In this document: one piece after another, positions 1-7,720 of the stretch
How positions within the stretch are numbered: position 1 is the first letter of the stretch
Layout: each line of letters begins with the position of its first letter
The notes under the pieces: model-generated
Told to the model about the DNA's origin: nothing
Seen by the model: only the letters and a program-made list of their open reading frames with translations
Databases searched by the model: none
Assembly (NCBI GenBank): GCA_013288575.1
Contig: JABDBO010000019.1
Coordinates: forward strand, 1 to 16,168
DNA length: 16,168 nt
From: Alphaproteobacteria bacterium
Lineage (GTDB): Bacteria > Pseudomonadota > Alphaproteobacteria > Rickettsiales > 21-14-0-20-44-7
Direction of reading: 5' to 3'
Program-made: the position numbers and the translations under genes

Positions 1-1247
1 ATCTGCAAAATAGCCAGATTGCTATCATGTTTTGATTTGGCCATATCTATTTCCGCATCCGCCAATTCCTGCTGAGCATTTAACACATCCAAAGTTGTGC
101 GCGTACCCACTCTTGCCGCAACCGTAATTCCCTGCAAAGCCAAATTTGCCGCTTCCACTTCCTCTCTATCCGCATCAAGCGCCAAACGCGCTCTTATAAG
201 TGTCCGGCAAGCATCATGCGCAGTTTCTACAGCCTTATGTCGCGTATCTTCCAACTCCATCCGGCGTTGCGTAACGGTCTGCTGCGCCGCGCGCGTTTTT
301 GCATAATCTGCGCCAGATCTATATAGCGGTACAGTTGCCTGCAAAACCACTTGTGCATCATCTTCTCTGCCCGGAATAGTAACATCCTGCCCGTGACTGC
401 GCGTTGCATTGGCAACAAGATTCACTTCCGGCAACAAACTTCCCTCATTCAGATCCACTTCCGAATTGGCTTCCTGCAAAGCATACCATGCCGCAACAAC
501 ATCCGGATTTCTCGTTTGTGCGGTCTGCAATATGTCATCCAATTTTTTTGATTGATCGAGAATAACTTCCGGATCTCTCAAATTCTCCGGCACTTTGCCA
601 ACCAAGCGCATATAATTTGTGCGGTCAGCCGCCAGCGTGTTTTCAATTTGGTAACGGTTCACTTTGGCCCTTTCCAGCCGCGACTCAGCCTCATGCACAT
701 CGGTCTGCGCCAAATCACCATGTTCATAACGCACTTGCGTTTCCACCAATCTTTGCTCAAGCATAGTTACGTTATAAATTTCGATATTTAATATCTCTTC
801 ATCTCTTATCGTGTCCAAATAAGCGCCTGCAGTATCGAGAAACAATTGCTGCTCGGCACTTTGCAATTTTGCGCGCTCGGAACGCACCTGCTTTTTGGCC
901 GCGTTGGTTTCAGATATTGTGCGAAATCCTCTGAATATTGGCTGCTTGACCTCAACCCCATAACTTTTCGTCGTTCCAGAAAAATTATTTGTGCCAGAAA
1001 ACCCTGGCGTAGAAATATCCTGGCTGATCTGCCCATAATTAGTGGTTGCATCAACGCTTGGCCGCCAGTTGCTCACCGCTTCTGCAACTTGCTCATCAGT
1101 TGCGCGTAGACTCGCGCGCGTTGCCTGTAATGATGGGTTGGTTTGATAAGCCTGAATCCATGCATCTTCAAGGGTTTCAGCCTGGGCATAAACTGTCGGG
1201 AATATTGTCACTGCCACAAAACCAGCCCAAAAAACAGACGCCCGCAT
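1..1247 (-). CDS. TolC-family outer-membrane efflux/type I secretion channel (3' end beyond window)
   Basis: Reading the minus strand from an ATG at 1247 gives an uninterrupted frame to the window edge, 415 codons, with the C-terminus missing. Residues 1-23 form a Sec signal peptide (MR, hydrophobic core, ending AQA) and the mature protein begins ETLEDAWIQAY, a typical TolC-family start. Family hallmarks follow: a VKQPIFRGFRT strand, a DLAQTDVHEAESRLERA helix and, near the cut end, GTRTTLDVLNAQQELADAE, the second copy of the same helical motif. Members form a trimeric outer-membrane barrel and periplasmic tunnel that joins an inner-membrane transporter through an adaptor. An in-frame ATG at 1289 (stop at 1319) would add 14 residues without positive charge, so I prefer 1247. 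It lies downstream of effector A and the hydrolase, which suggests it is the exit duct for the large secreted proteins. The family call is firm, the substrate is inferred. Confidence 0.93.
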   Translation of the reverse strand, partial: MRASVFWAGFVAVTIFPTVYAQAETLEDAWIQAYQTNPSLQATRASLRATDEQVAEAVSNWRPSVDATTNYGQISQDISTPGFSGTNNFSGTTKSYGVEVKQPIFRGFRTISETNAAKKQVRSERAKLQSAEQQLFLDTAGAYLDTIRDEEILNIEIYNVTMLEQRLVETQVRYEHGDLAQTDVHEAESRLERAKVNRYQIENTLAADRTNYMRLVGKVPENLRDPEVILDQSKKLDDILQTAQTRNPDVVAAWYALQEANSEVDLNEGSLLPEVNLVANATRSHGQDVTIPGREDDAQVVLQATVPLYRSGADYAKTRAAQQTVTQRRMELEDTRHKAVETAHDACRTLIRARLALDADREEVEAANLALQGITVAARVGTRTTLDVLNAQQELADAEIDMAKSKHDSNLAILQ

Positions 1248-1357
1248 TACAACCCCAAGTATACTGATTCCCGCCATAAAGAATGGCATAAGTAAGCCTG
1301 GCGCGTCAACCTCTATTTAACATTTAGTAATAATATTTATCGGCTGATTTCGGCCAA

Positions 1358-2794
1358 TTATTTGTTCCAAACAACATTATTATCAACAGCATAAAGCTGG
1401 CAGCCTTGGTGCGATCTTGAACAAACTTCCAATGCCTTGGCAATTGGGTCATTGGCTACTAAGTCCTTACTCCAAGAAGCTGAATAGCCGCCATCTGGCG
1501 CAATTACAAAAGCGCGTGGCCGGCGCTTGGTGAGAAAAACCTGATAATCTGCCCTGGCCTTTTCATTTAAATAGGGAATGGCCGAAGCGTCATCAATACG
1601 CGCAAAATTCGTTGGCGCAGATGCCGGTGTTGGTCTTAACCATACAACATAATTATCTACCGCATAAGGCTGGCAATCATTGTTTGATTTAGCGCATTCT
1701 CTCATGGCGCGTCCAAACGGATCAAACCCACCGCTTTGCGAATATATGGAACCTTTTGGGCTAATCACCAAAGCGCGCGGAAATTTTTTGCTCAAATATT
1801 TTTGGTAAACCTCGCGCCCCTGGTCATTCAAATATGGAATGGCTTCGGCATCATCAATAGCAGCATAATTTGTCGGCTGCGGCGTTTGCACCGGAAGATA
1901 ATCTGGGTAAAGCAATTTTGATGGCATTCCTATTCTATTCAAGAAATCATCAACTTTTGGCGTCCATATAGCTAAGCTTTCCGGGTAAGCCAATAACTGG
2001 TGCGAGTCTTCCATAAAACTACCATATGAAACCAACTCAGCATAACCACCCGCCTGAGTATAATTTGAGTGCATCGCCTGCCATAGAGATTGTGGGAAAA
2101 CCTGATCATTATCACCATAAAACCAAATTGACGGATGCCTGCTTTTTGAGCCAAAATATGAAAAGGCCGAAAGCAAACTGCTTTCAAGCTGGTTGCAACT
2201 TGATACGCGCAAACCACCAGCAAAATTTATCAAGCCTTTGATATCTGGGTCATCAAACATTCCAAGAGCCAAAGCGTTGAATCCGCCAAAACTTTGCCCG
2301 GCAACAACAATATGTTTGCTATCGATATAAGGCTGGGTTTTAAAATAATTTATCACCGCATCTATATCTTTTGCATTGTTAAGCCCGGTGGTTGCCAGAT
2401 CGCAGCCATGATTTTCTACCTCACCACCAGATCCTGCAAAACCACGCATCATAGGAAGCGCCACCGCATAACCGCGCGAGAGAAAATAATAGGCCGAAAA
2501 TGTGTGGTGATAGCGTGGCTCTTTCGGGTCATGAATTTTCGTGTGCTTATCCGTCGCGCCGTGGTTCATCACTGCCAACGGAAAAGGCCCGGCACCTGGT
2601 GGCGTTAGAACCGTTACCTCTAACGTTACCGGGCGATATGGGTCGCCAGGAACATTTAGCACTCTTTCATTCATCGAAACTGGCGGCGCCTTTGCAGGGT
2701 CGTCATCATTATCCGTATCTTCAGTGCCATAAGAAGGTTGAGCGAAAGCCAAACCTACAAAAATTAGAAGGCATAAGAGTTTTTTTACAGCCAT
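1358..2794 (-). CDS. Exported alpha/beta hydrolase (dienelactone-hydrolase-like) with duplicated C-terminal Cys-containing domain
   Basis: The protein has 478 residues. Residues 1-23 are a Sec signal peptide (MAVKKLLCLLIF, then AFA/SYG), so it acts in the periplasm or outside. Residues about 45-290 are an alpha/beta hydrolase: nucleophile elbow GQSFGG with S168, acid in GDNDQVFP (probably D230) and H265 in DSHQ, plus an NHG oxyanion-type motif at 77-79. This pattern fits the dienelactone hydrolase/prolyl oligopeptidase group; the substrate is unknown. After the catalytic domain come two copies of an 80-residue domain (about 307-385 and 395-476). Each has IDDA.AIPYLN, a PRA.VI.P..G stretch, two Cys about seven residues apart and YAVDN.VVW. 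The spaced Cys pair (C367/C374, C458/C465) could form a disulfide. The start lies 15 bp after the stop of effector A, so the two are probably cotranscribed. A role in processing or tolerating the effector is possible but not shown. Confidence 0.85.
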   Translation of the reverse strand: MAVKKLLCLLIFVGLAFAQPSYGTEDTDNDDDPAKAPPVSMNERVLNVPGDPYRPVTLEVTVLTPPGAGPFPLAVMNHGATDKHTKIHDPKEPRYHHTFSAYYFLSRGYAVALPMMRGFAGSGGEVENHGCDLATTGLNNAKDIDAVINYFKTQPYIDSKHIVVAGQSFGGFNALALGMFDDPDIKGLINFAGGLRVSSCNQLESSLLSAFSYFGSKSRHPSIWFYGDNDQVFPQSLWQAMHSNYTQAGGYAELVSYGSFMEDSHQLLAYPESLAIWTPKVDDFLNRIGMPSKLLYPDYLPVQTPQPTNYAAIDDAEAIPYLNDQGREVYQKYLSKKFPRALVISPKGSIYSQSGGFDPFGRAMRECAKSNNDCQPYAVDNYVVWLRPTPASAPTNFARIDDASAIPYLNEKARADYQVFLTKRRPRAFVIAPDGGYSASWSKDLVANDPIAKALEVCSRSHQGCQLYAVDNNVVWNK

Positions 2795-2809
2795 GAATAA
2801 ATCTCAATC

Positions 2810-5800
2810 CTAATGGCTCGGCTGCGTAATTAGTTGAGGTTGTTCACCCACAGTTAAAAGTGCAGATGAGGAAGCTGAACTTGCCGCCGCATTAAAGCCA
2901 GAGATTGCCTGAACAAGTTGGTTCACGCTATTTGATACATTGGCAGACTGGTCCGAATTTGCATAAAGCGCTTGGGCCGCCGCAATATCATTCTTATCAA
3001 GTTTACGGTTATCGCTGCCAAGATAATATGACATGATGGAATTCGGGTCATCATTATCGGCAAAGCCGAGCGTATGCCCAATTTCGTGCAGGAGAACTTC
3101 TGATAATGTTGCCGAAGTTCCGCTATAAACTTTATTGCTGCCAGTCAGCGCAGTTTGATTTGGATCTTCAAGCAAAATTACCGAGCCCGGCTCCATTGCA
3201 CCATTTTGGCTCTGCAGCGATGTAAATCCAACCACGCCACTGCTTGCCGTATCCAGATCACCCCAACCGATGCGTATGTCAGATTGCGCCGAATCAGCAA
3301 CTTCTTCAAACTGCACTCCGGTTGCTTGCGCCCATTGAGAAAAAGCATTCTCGATAGTTTTTTCATATGAGCTGTTCATGTAACCCGAAAACTCCGCAGA
3401 GTCGCTGCCAGGGTTTTCAGCAATGCTCCAGGTAATAACTTGGCTATCCCATTTCGCACCGTTAAGAACAGGAGATTTGTCTTTGGAATCAATAGCAGCT
3501 TTCGCCTGATGCAGCGCGTTTTCAGCAGCAGTTGCGCCGGCTATATTGCCATTTTTCAAATCATTTTGTGCGATTATGCTGATATCTTTATTGATATTAG
3601 AATTAACTTTGGTTTTATTACCGGCAAAACCATAATAGCCACCATCACCAAAGCCATCTCCACCATCGCCGATTCCATCACCACCGTCACCGCCATCACC
3701 ACCATCACCGCCGTCACCAAAACTGCCGTCGCCGCCATCACCTATGCCAGGGTCTCCGGAACTACCGCCAGGTTCTGTGGTGCCGCCGCCAAGATCATCA
3801 TCGCCGCTGCCATATATGGTATCTCCAGTGAAGGAATCGCCAGTATAATCAACCTTGCTATTATCAGCGCTTACAGGGTCATATGTACCGTCGATATCAA
3901 AGTCATCATCCTTACCGCCGATAATTTTATCATTGCTGCCAGTAATTGTGAGGTCGTCGTCATCACCGGCATGAATAATAAGGCCGCTGCCAGTTATGGT
4001 TTCGCTCATGCCATCTGCAATATCAATGGAATCACCACTGACCATGCTGATTTGGTCATTGTTACCGCCTGCTACAAAAATGCCAGTGCCAGAAGATGCG
4101 GTGACGGTTTCATTACCGCTAAATAATTCGATATTATCATTACCAACCGTGTTTATTGTATCGCCAGAACCTGAAACAGCCACACTGGTTCCGCTAGATA
4201 CGGTTACAGTTCCCCCACTCATATTAACCGAGTCGAACTCATCCATGTTGGTAATTTTGCCATTGCCGGCAACATCAATTACATCGCCTTTGACACCATC
4301 AATATTATCGTTTGAGCCATAAACTTCAAAGTTAGTAGCTGAAAGTGAACTGACACTATCTCCACTGCCCTGGAGCAAATCTTTACTATCACCTTTATCG
4401 AAAGTTACATTTGAGTTGGAACCATAGATATTATCACCCGTGCCATCTACGCTTAAACCATCGCTCTTACCGAGATTTATTACCGAACCACTGCCATCAA
4501 AACTATCGCCGGTTGCGTTATCACCCAAAGTTAAATTATCATTAGTGCCAGTGAGCGCATCGTTTTTGCCGTTAATAACCATTCCGCTGACGCTAGGATC
4601 AAAATCCAATTCATCGCCATTACCGTTGATAGTATCGCTACGGCCAGTAATTTCCAAACTATTGCCGTTAGCAACATTGAATATATCGCTATTACCATTA
4701 ACCGAATTGCCATCATCGCCTTTGGAAAAATTCACAGTCGCAGCGCCTGCAGTTAAATCATTATCGTCACCATTTAATGTGAGCGTATCTCCCGTTTGAA
4801 CGCTTACCGTATCTTTATTACCAGTTAATGTATCGTCTATGCTGCCGTGATAATAAGTGAGGTTGTCGCTGCTGGCTTTCATTGAATCATTATCACCATC
4901 AATCACTAAACTATCTCCGGCGATACCGGTGAGTTTATCATCATTGCCAATTAAAGTTCCGCTGGTTACGCCGTCTTTGAATGAAACTGAATCACTAGAG
5001 CCGTAAATATTATCGCTAGCACCCGATATACCGATGCTGTCGCCGGTGCCGAGGTTTAACACATTGCTTGCTCCGGTTACTAAATCACCAGTATCTTTCT
5101 GGCCAAAAGTTAAGGTGTCGCGGGTAGCATCAATCGAATCATTTTTACCGTTGATGCTCATGTTTGAAACGCCGTTGCCAAGATTTAAATCCGCGCCATT
5201 ACCATCAACCGTATCGCTTCTGCCAGATAGAGTTAGGCTATCACCTGCTACTATATTTACTGTGTCGCTATTGCCGCTCAGTGTATTACCGCTATCACCA
5301 CTTACGAATGAAACAGTCCCGCTTGTAGCTGAAATTGTATTATCATCACCATTGACGCTGAAAGCATCACCGCTGGTGCTGTTAATGGTGTTCTTATCGC
5401 CAGTTATAACTTCGCCATTTTCGCTTGCTGCAAAGGTGATCGTGTCGCCACTGGCGGAAATTTTATCCTGGTTGCCGCTTACGGTGAAAGCATCACCATT
5501 GGCGCCGCTGATATGGTTATCATCGCCATAGACATAATCCGTGGTGGAACCGCTGCCGAATGTAACTGATTCATTAGCGCCATATACCGAATCCCGCGTG
5601 CCGGTGACAGAGAATGTATCGCCCGCCACGCCGTTGATAGTATCCGAACTGCCGGTGATCGCCTCACCAGTATCGCCTTTCATGAAAGTGATCGAATCAC
5701 TGCTGCCGCTGATATTATTGTTATCACCATTGACGCTGAAATCATCACCACTCGCTGCGGTTAACGTGTTTTTGTTGCCAATTACCGAATCTCCAGTGTC

Positions 5801-6961
5801 GCCTGAAGATAAGCTAATATCTGCCTTTGTTCCATCAATAACATCAGTCTTCCCTGAAAGCGCTAAAATATCCCCGGTTGCTACATTCAATGTATTACCG
5901 TTACCCGTTACCAAATCACTCGTATCTCCAGGTTTGAAAGTGATGGTATCGCTGGTAGCATTAATTTTATTATTACTATCACCTTGTCCAAAAACTAATG
6001 CACTATTTACTGCGTTTATAAAGTTGTTGTCACCTTTAACCGTCCCTTGCGAATCCGTAGAAAAATCAATTGTGGCTCCGTTTAAATCAGTAATAGCACC
6101 CGTGCCGGAAACATTGTCCGTGATAATATCCCGATCAGTACCAGTTAGCTGTTGTTGATTTAGTAGTAAACCGTTAGAAAATGTTTGGGTAATATTTGTA
6201 CCTATATCTGTCGAGTTATTAAAACTTTCTGTGGTTATATCAGTTACTTGACCTTTATTATTTGTTGTTGTTTCGGTAACTGAATTATTAGCAACGTCAT
6301 ATTTATAAGATACATCTGCAACAACATTTCCATCAGTATCTTTTACGACCGTTGATGTAACATTTCCATCGCTGTCAAAATGATTTCTCGTAATATAAAT
6401 TTCATTGCCAGCATTAGAGTCCTTAAATCCATCCATGCTTTCATTGAGCAAGGATGCATTCCAGATTGGTAGAAGAGTTGAGTTTTCTAGAGCGGAAAAG
6501 GCGTTATTAGCCTGCGGAAAAATATTGACAGACGGTTCAATTCCAATTGTTTGAAGTGCCAACCATGTAAAATCAACACAGCTATTGCTAAAGCCATCAT
6601 AATATGTACTAAAATCAACCCCATTAGGGCCTTTTATTTCTCCTCCACCTCCATTAGCAGTCAAATCCACACCACTTTGTCCAAAAGCCTGAAGGGTATT
6701 GTATTGAGCTTTGGTTATTGTAACAGTCTGAGCATCATAGGCATTCTTAGAATTATCTTGTAGATAGTTTAATGTGTCATCAGTATAAACCTGACCAGGA
6801 GCGAATAGCGCAGGACTAGAAGATTTTTGAGGAGCAAAACCATATGAATTAGAAGTAGTTCCATCGGAAATTTGATACCACATATGCCCAACTCTTGAGC
6901 TACTTCCATTAGATTCCTTAGTTAACGGTGATGCAATATAAACTGTCAAAGTATATGCCAT
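2810..6961 (-). CDS. Giant secreted protein A: putative thiol-hydrolase domain, beta-solenoid repeats, Gly/Asp linker, C-terminal M10-type metalloprotease
   Basis: The protein has 1383 residues and no Sec signal. Residues 1-180 form a domain with H26 in GHMWYQ and C128 in SNSCVDF. The His-before-Cys order suggests a permuted papain-like fold (LRAT, PPPDE or permuted NlpC/P60 type); this is an inference. Residues 190-300 are short hairpin-like repeats. Residues about 305-1045 are an Asp/Asn/Gly/Ser/Thr-rich solenoid with a 42-residue period. Residues 1051-1110 are a flexible linker of GDGGDG units. Residues 1165-1340 are a metalloprotease: HEIGHTLGFAD (H1292, E1293, H1296, D1302 as likely third zinc ligand) and Met-turn SIMSYY (M1310). 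The C-terminal 40 residues resemble those of protein B and may hold the export signal. There are no canonical GGxGxDxUx RTX nonapeptides. AGGT sits 8 nt before the ATG. The gene follows the lipoprotein gene by 24 bp. The metalloprotease call is firm; effector function is inferred. Confidence 0.9.
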   Translation of the reverse strand: MAYTLTVYIASPLTKESNGSSSRVGHMWYQISDGTTSNSYGFAPQKSSSPALFAPGQVYTDDTLNYLQDNSKNAYDAQTVTITKAQYNTLQAFGQSGVDLTANGGGGEIKGPNGVDFSTYYDGFSNSCVDFTWLALQTIGIEPSVNIFPQANNAFSALENSTLLPIWNASLLNESMDGFKDSNAGNEIYITRNHFDSDGNVTSTVVKDTDGNVVADVSYKYDVANNSVTETTTNNKGQVTDITTESFNNSTDIGTNITQTFSNGLLLNQQQLTGTDRDIITDNVSGTGAITDLNGATIDFSTDSQGTVKGDNNFINAVNSALVFGQGDSNNKINATSDTITFKPGDTSDLVTGNGNTLNVATGDILALSGKTDVIDGTKADISLSSGDTGDSVIGNKNTLTAASGDDFSVNGDNNNISGSSDSITFMKGDTGEAITGSSDTINGVAGDTFSVTGTRDSVYGANESVTFGSGSTTDYVYGDDNHISGANGDAFTVSGNQDKISASGDTITFAASENGEVITGDKNTINSTSGDAFSVNGDDNTISATSGTVSFVSGDSGNTLSGNSDTVNIVAGDSLTLSGRSDTVDGNGADLNLGNGVSNMSINGKNDSIDATRDTLTFGQKDTGDLVTGASNVLNLGTGDSIGISGASDNIYGSSDSVSFKDGVTSGTLIGNDDKLTGIAGDSLVIDGDNDSMKASSDNLTYYHGSIDDTLTGNKDTVSVQTGDTLTLNGDDNDLTAGAATVNFSKGDDGNSVNGNSDIFNVANGNSLEITGRSDTINGNGDELDFDPSVSGMVINGKNDALTGTNDNLTLGDNATGDSFDGSGSVINLGKSDGLSVDGTGDNIYGSNSNVTFDKGDSKDLLQGSGDSVSSLSATNFEVYGSNDNIDGVKGDVIDVAGNGKITNMDEFDSVNMSGGTVTVSSGTSVAVSGSGDTINTVGNDNIELFSGNETVTASSGTGIFVAGGNNDQISMVSGDSIDIADGMSETITGSGLIIHAGDDDDLTITGSNDKIIGGKDDDFDIDGTYDPVSADNSKVDYTGDSFTGDTIYGSGDDDLGGGTTEPGGSSGDPGIGDGGDGSFGDGGDGGDGGDGGDGIGDGGDGFGDGGYYGFAGNKTKVNSNINKDISIIAQNDLKNGNIAGATAAENALHQAKAAIDSKDKSPVLNGAKWDSQVITWSIAENPGSDSAEFSGYMNSSYEKTIENAFSQWAQATGVQFEEVADSAQSDIRIGWGDLDTASSGVVGFTSLQSQNGAMEPGSVILLEDPNQTALTGSNKVYSGTSATLSEVLLHEIGHTLGFADNDDPNSIMSYYLGSDNRKLDKNDIAAAQALYANSDQSANVSNSVNQLVQAISGFNAAASSASSSALLTVGEQPQLITQPSH
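3626..3811 (-). repeat. Gly/Asp-rich linker repeats (GDGGDG) of protein A
   Basis: Residues 1051-1112 are almost only Gly and Asp with GDG triplet units (for example GDGGDGGDGGDG). They join the solenoid to the metalloprotease. On the DNA this is a run of short 6-9 bp units (plus-strand caccatcaccgcc-like), prone to length change by slippage. It probably gives a flexible and perhaps calcium-binding tether. It occupies the same place as the Gly/Asp/Tyr linker of protein B, but the unit differs. Confidence 0.8.
4142..6049 (-). repeat. Solenoid repeat array of protein A (126-bp / 42-residue period, with a 579-bp higher-order duplication)
   Basis: Residues about 305-940 repeat with a strict 42-residue (126-bp) step. 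Unit starts fall at residues 345, 387, 429, 471, 513, 555 and 597, then at 622 after a short 25-residue unit, then 664, 706, 748 and 790, then 815 after a second short unit, then 857. Each full unit reads as two 17-residue coils (pattern xhxGxx[DN]xIxxxxxDxI) plus an 8-residue piece resembling FxxGDxGD. The short units lack one 17-residue coil. The 193 residues 555-747 (nt 4721-5299) match 748-940 (nt 4142-4720) in unit order, including the short unit, so a 579-bp block was duplicated. A stacked beta-solenoid is the likely fold. Degenerate coils continue to residue 1045. Confidence 0.85.
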
Positions 6962-6985
6962 AGTTATTACCTAATTTATCATTGT

Positions 6986-7573
6986 TTAATCGGGAGGTGA
7001 ACCTATCAACAGAAATGTTTCAAGGTCAGGCGGAAGAACGGTTTCTTTTGTAGTATTTGCTGTAAGGCGATATTTACCAGGTTTTAATTTAATATAAACA
7101 ATATCACGCTCAATTGCGGCATCATAACCTTCTGTGTCGTAAGTCTGATCTATTATTACCTTGTCTTTATCTTGATCTAGTTTTTCAATTTTGAGATGAA
7201 TTGGAATAATAGTGCCGGGATTTTCACGTTTCCATACAGCCTCTTTATTTTGCAACATTGCGAATACCTGTTGTCGCTCTTCATTATTATTCCAATTCAT
7301 GAATTGATGAGTTTTCAGGTTATAAATTCCCTTACTGCCGTCTCCAATAAATTGCATTATTGGATCTTCAGAAAACGGTGTATGCAACTTTCTCAACGGA
7401 TGAAAGTCAAGAATAGGCATATAGATCATAGAATGTCTGACTGTAAAATCCTGAACAATCGTGGAATCTTTTTGCGCTATATTCCATTTAGTCTTAGGAA
7501 AATCTGTTCCGGGACCGCAACTGGTTAAAGAGCAGAGAAGTAAAAGTCCTATTAAATTATATTTTATTTTCAT
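6986..7573 (-). CDS. Small lipoprotein, DUF5625-like; candidate immunity partner of protein A
   Basis: The protein has 195 residues from ATG at 7573. A TTG two codons upstream (7579) is the alternative start; neither has a strong Shine-Dalgarno sequence. The N-terminus MKIKYNLIGLLLLCSLTSC is a lipoprotein signal with lipobox L16-T17-S18-C19 and G20 at +2, so it should be lipid-anchored, probably in the outer membrane, facing the periplasm. The mature part is predicted beta-rich. It has a PGTIIPIHLKI strand, a TEGYDAAIERDIVYIKLKPGKYRL segment near residues 145-170, and ends in short strands. The spacing of these conserved-looking stretches recalls the DUF5625 family as I remember it; I could not search. 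It lies 24 bp upstream of effector A and is likely cotranscribed with it from the promoter at about 7663-7691. The position and periplasmic location suit a protector against A's N-terminal enzyme, but that is an inference. Confidence 0.75.
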   Translation of the reverse strand: MKIKYNLIGLLLLCSLTSCGPGTDFPKTKWNIAQKDSTIVQDFTVRHSMIYMPILDFHPLRKLHTPFSEDPIMQFIGDGSKGIYNLKTHQFMNWNNNEERQQVFAMLQNKEAVWKRENPGTIIPIHLKIEKLDQDKDKVIIDQTYDTEGYDAAIERDIVYIKLKPGKYRLTANTTKETVLPPDLETFLLIGSPPD

Positions 7574-7639
7574 ACCCAATGACTTTTTACGCTCGCAATT
7601 CTATTGATCAATTCATTTAGCTAATAAACTTTTACCATG

Positions 7640-7675
7640 ATACAATTAGAGATTGCAATAAAATTATAGATTGCA
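7640..7675 (-). repeat. Two tandem 18-bp direct repeats overlapping the probable promoter
   Basis: On the minus strand TGCAATCTATAATTTTAT is followed directly by TGCAATCTCTAATTGTAT. The two 18-bp units agree at 16 of 18 positions and are contiguous. An 18-bp step is close to two DNA helical turns, so they could be a tandem operator. They could also be a simple local duplication. Confidence 0.6.
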
Positions 7676-7691
7676 CAGTTTTCTACCAATA
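7663..7691 (-). promoter_or_regulatory. Probable sigma70-type promoter for the lipoprotein-A-hydrolase-tolC cluster
   Basis: The minus strand has a perfect -10 hexamer TATAAT at 7668-7663. A weak -35 candidate TTGGTA lies at 7689-7684 with a short 15-bp spacer (TATTGG would give 17 bp). It is about 90 nt upstream of the lipoprotein start in an AT-rich stretch. The -10 falls inside the 18-bp tandem repeat, so a regulator that binds the repeat would affect this promoter. The assignment rests on hexamer likeness alone. Confidence 0.4.
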
Positions 7692-7720
7692 GGCGAAAAT
7701 GTCAGAAACATAAAATGATA

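Noticed and set aside
97..551. Short plus- and minus-strand frames within the first 1.2 kb
   Set aside because: The continuous minus-strand TolC-family frame explains this stretch fully, including the family motifs.
1325..1360. Terminator between the hydrolase and tolC
   Set aside because: Only a 3-bp GGC/GCC stem can be formed near 1340-1357 and no clear T-run follows, so readthrough into tolC is the simpler reading.
3626..3811. RTX-type calcium-binding nonapeptides in protein A
   Set aside because: The Gly/Asp units lack the GGxGxDxUx pattern with its hydrophobic last position, so I call it a linker.
4142..6049. CRISPR-like periodic repeats
   Set aside because: The 126-bp period lies inside one long coding frame and every unit diverges at codon level; there are no identical short repeats with unique spacers.
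5034..6158. Plus-strand open frames opposite the protein A solenoid
   Set aside because: They are an antisense by-product of the 126-bp repeat. Their repetitive Leu/Pro/Ser composition follows the repeat period and not a protein family.
7603..7612. Palindrome ATTGATCAAT as an FNR/CRP-type site
   Set aside because: It has TTGAT and ATCAA overlapping, without the 4-bp spacer of an FNR site. A 10-bp palindrome in AT-rich DNA is weak evidence.
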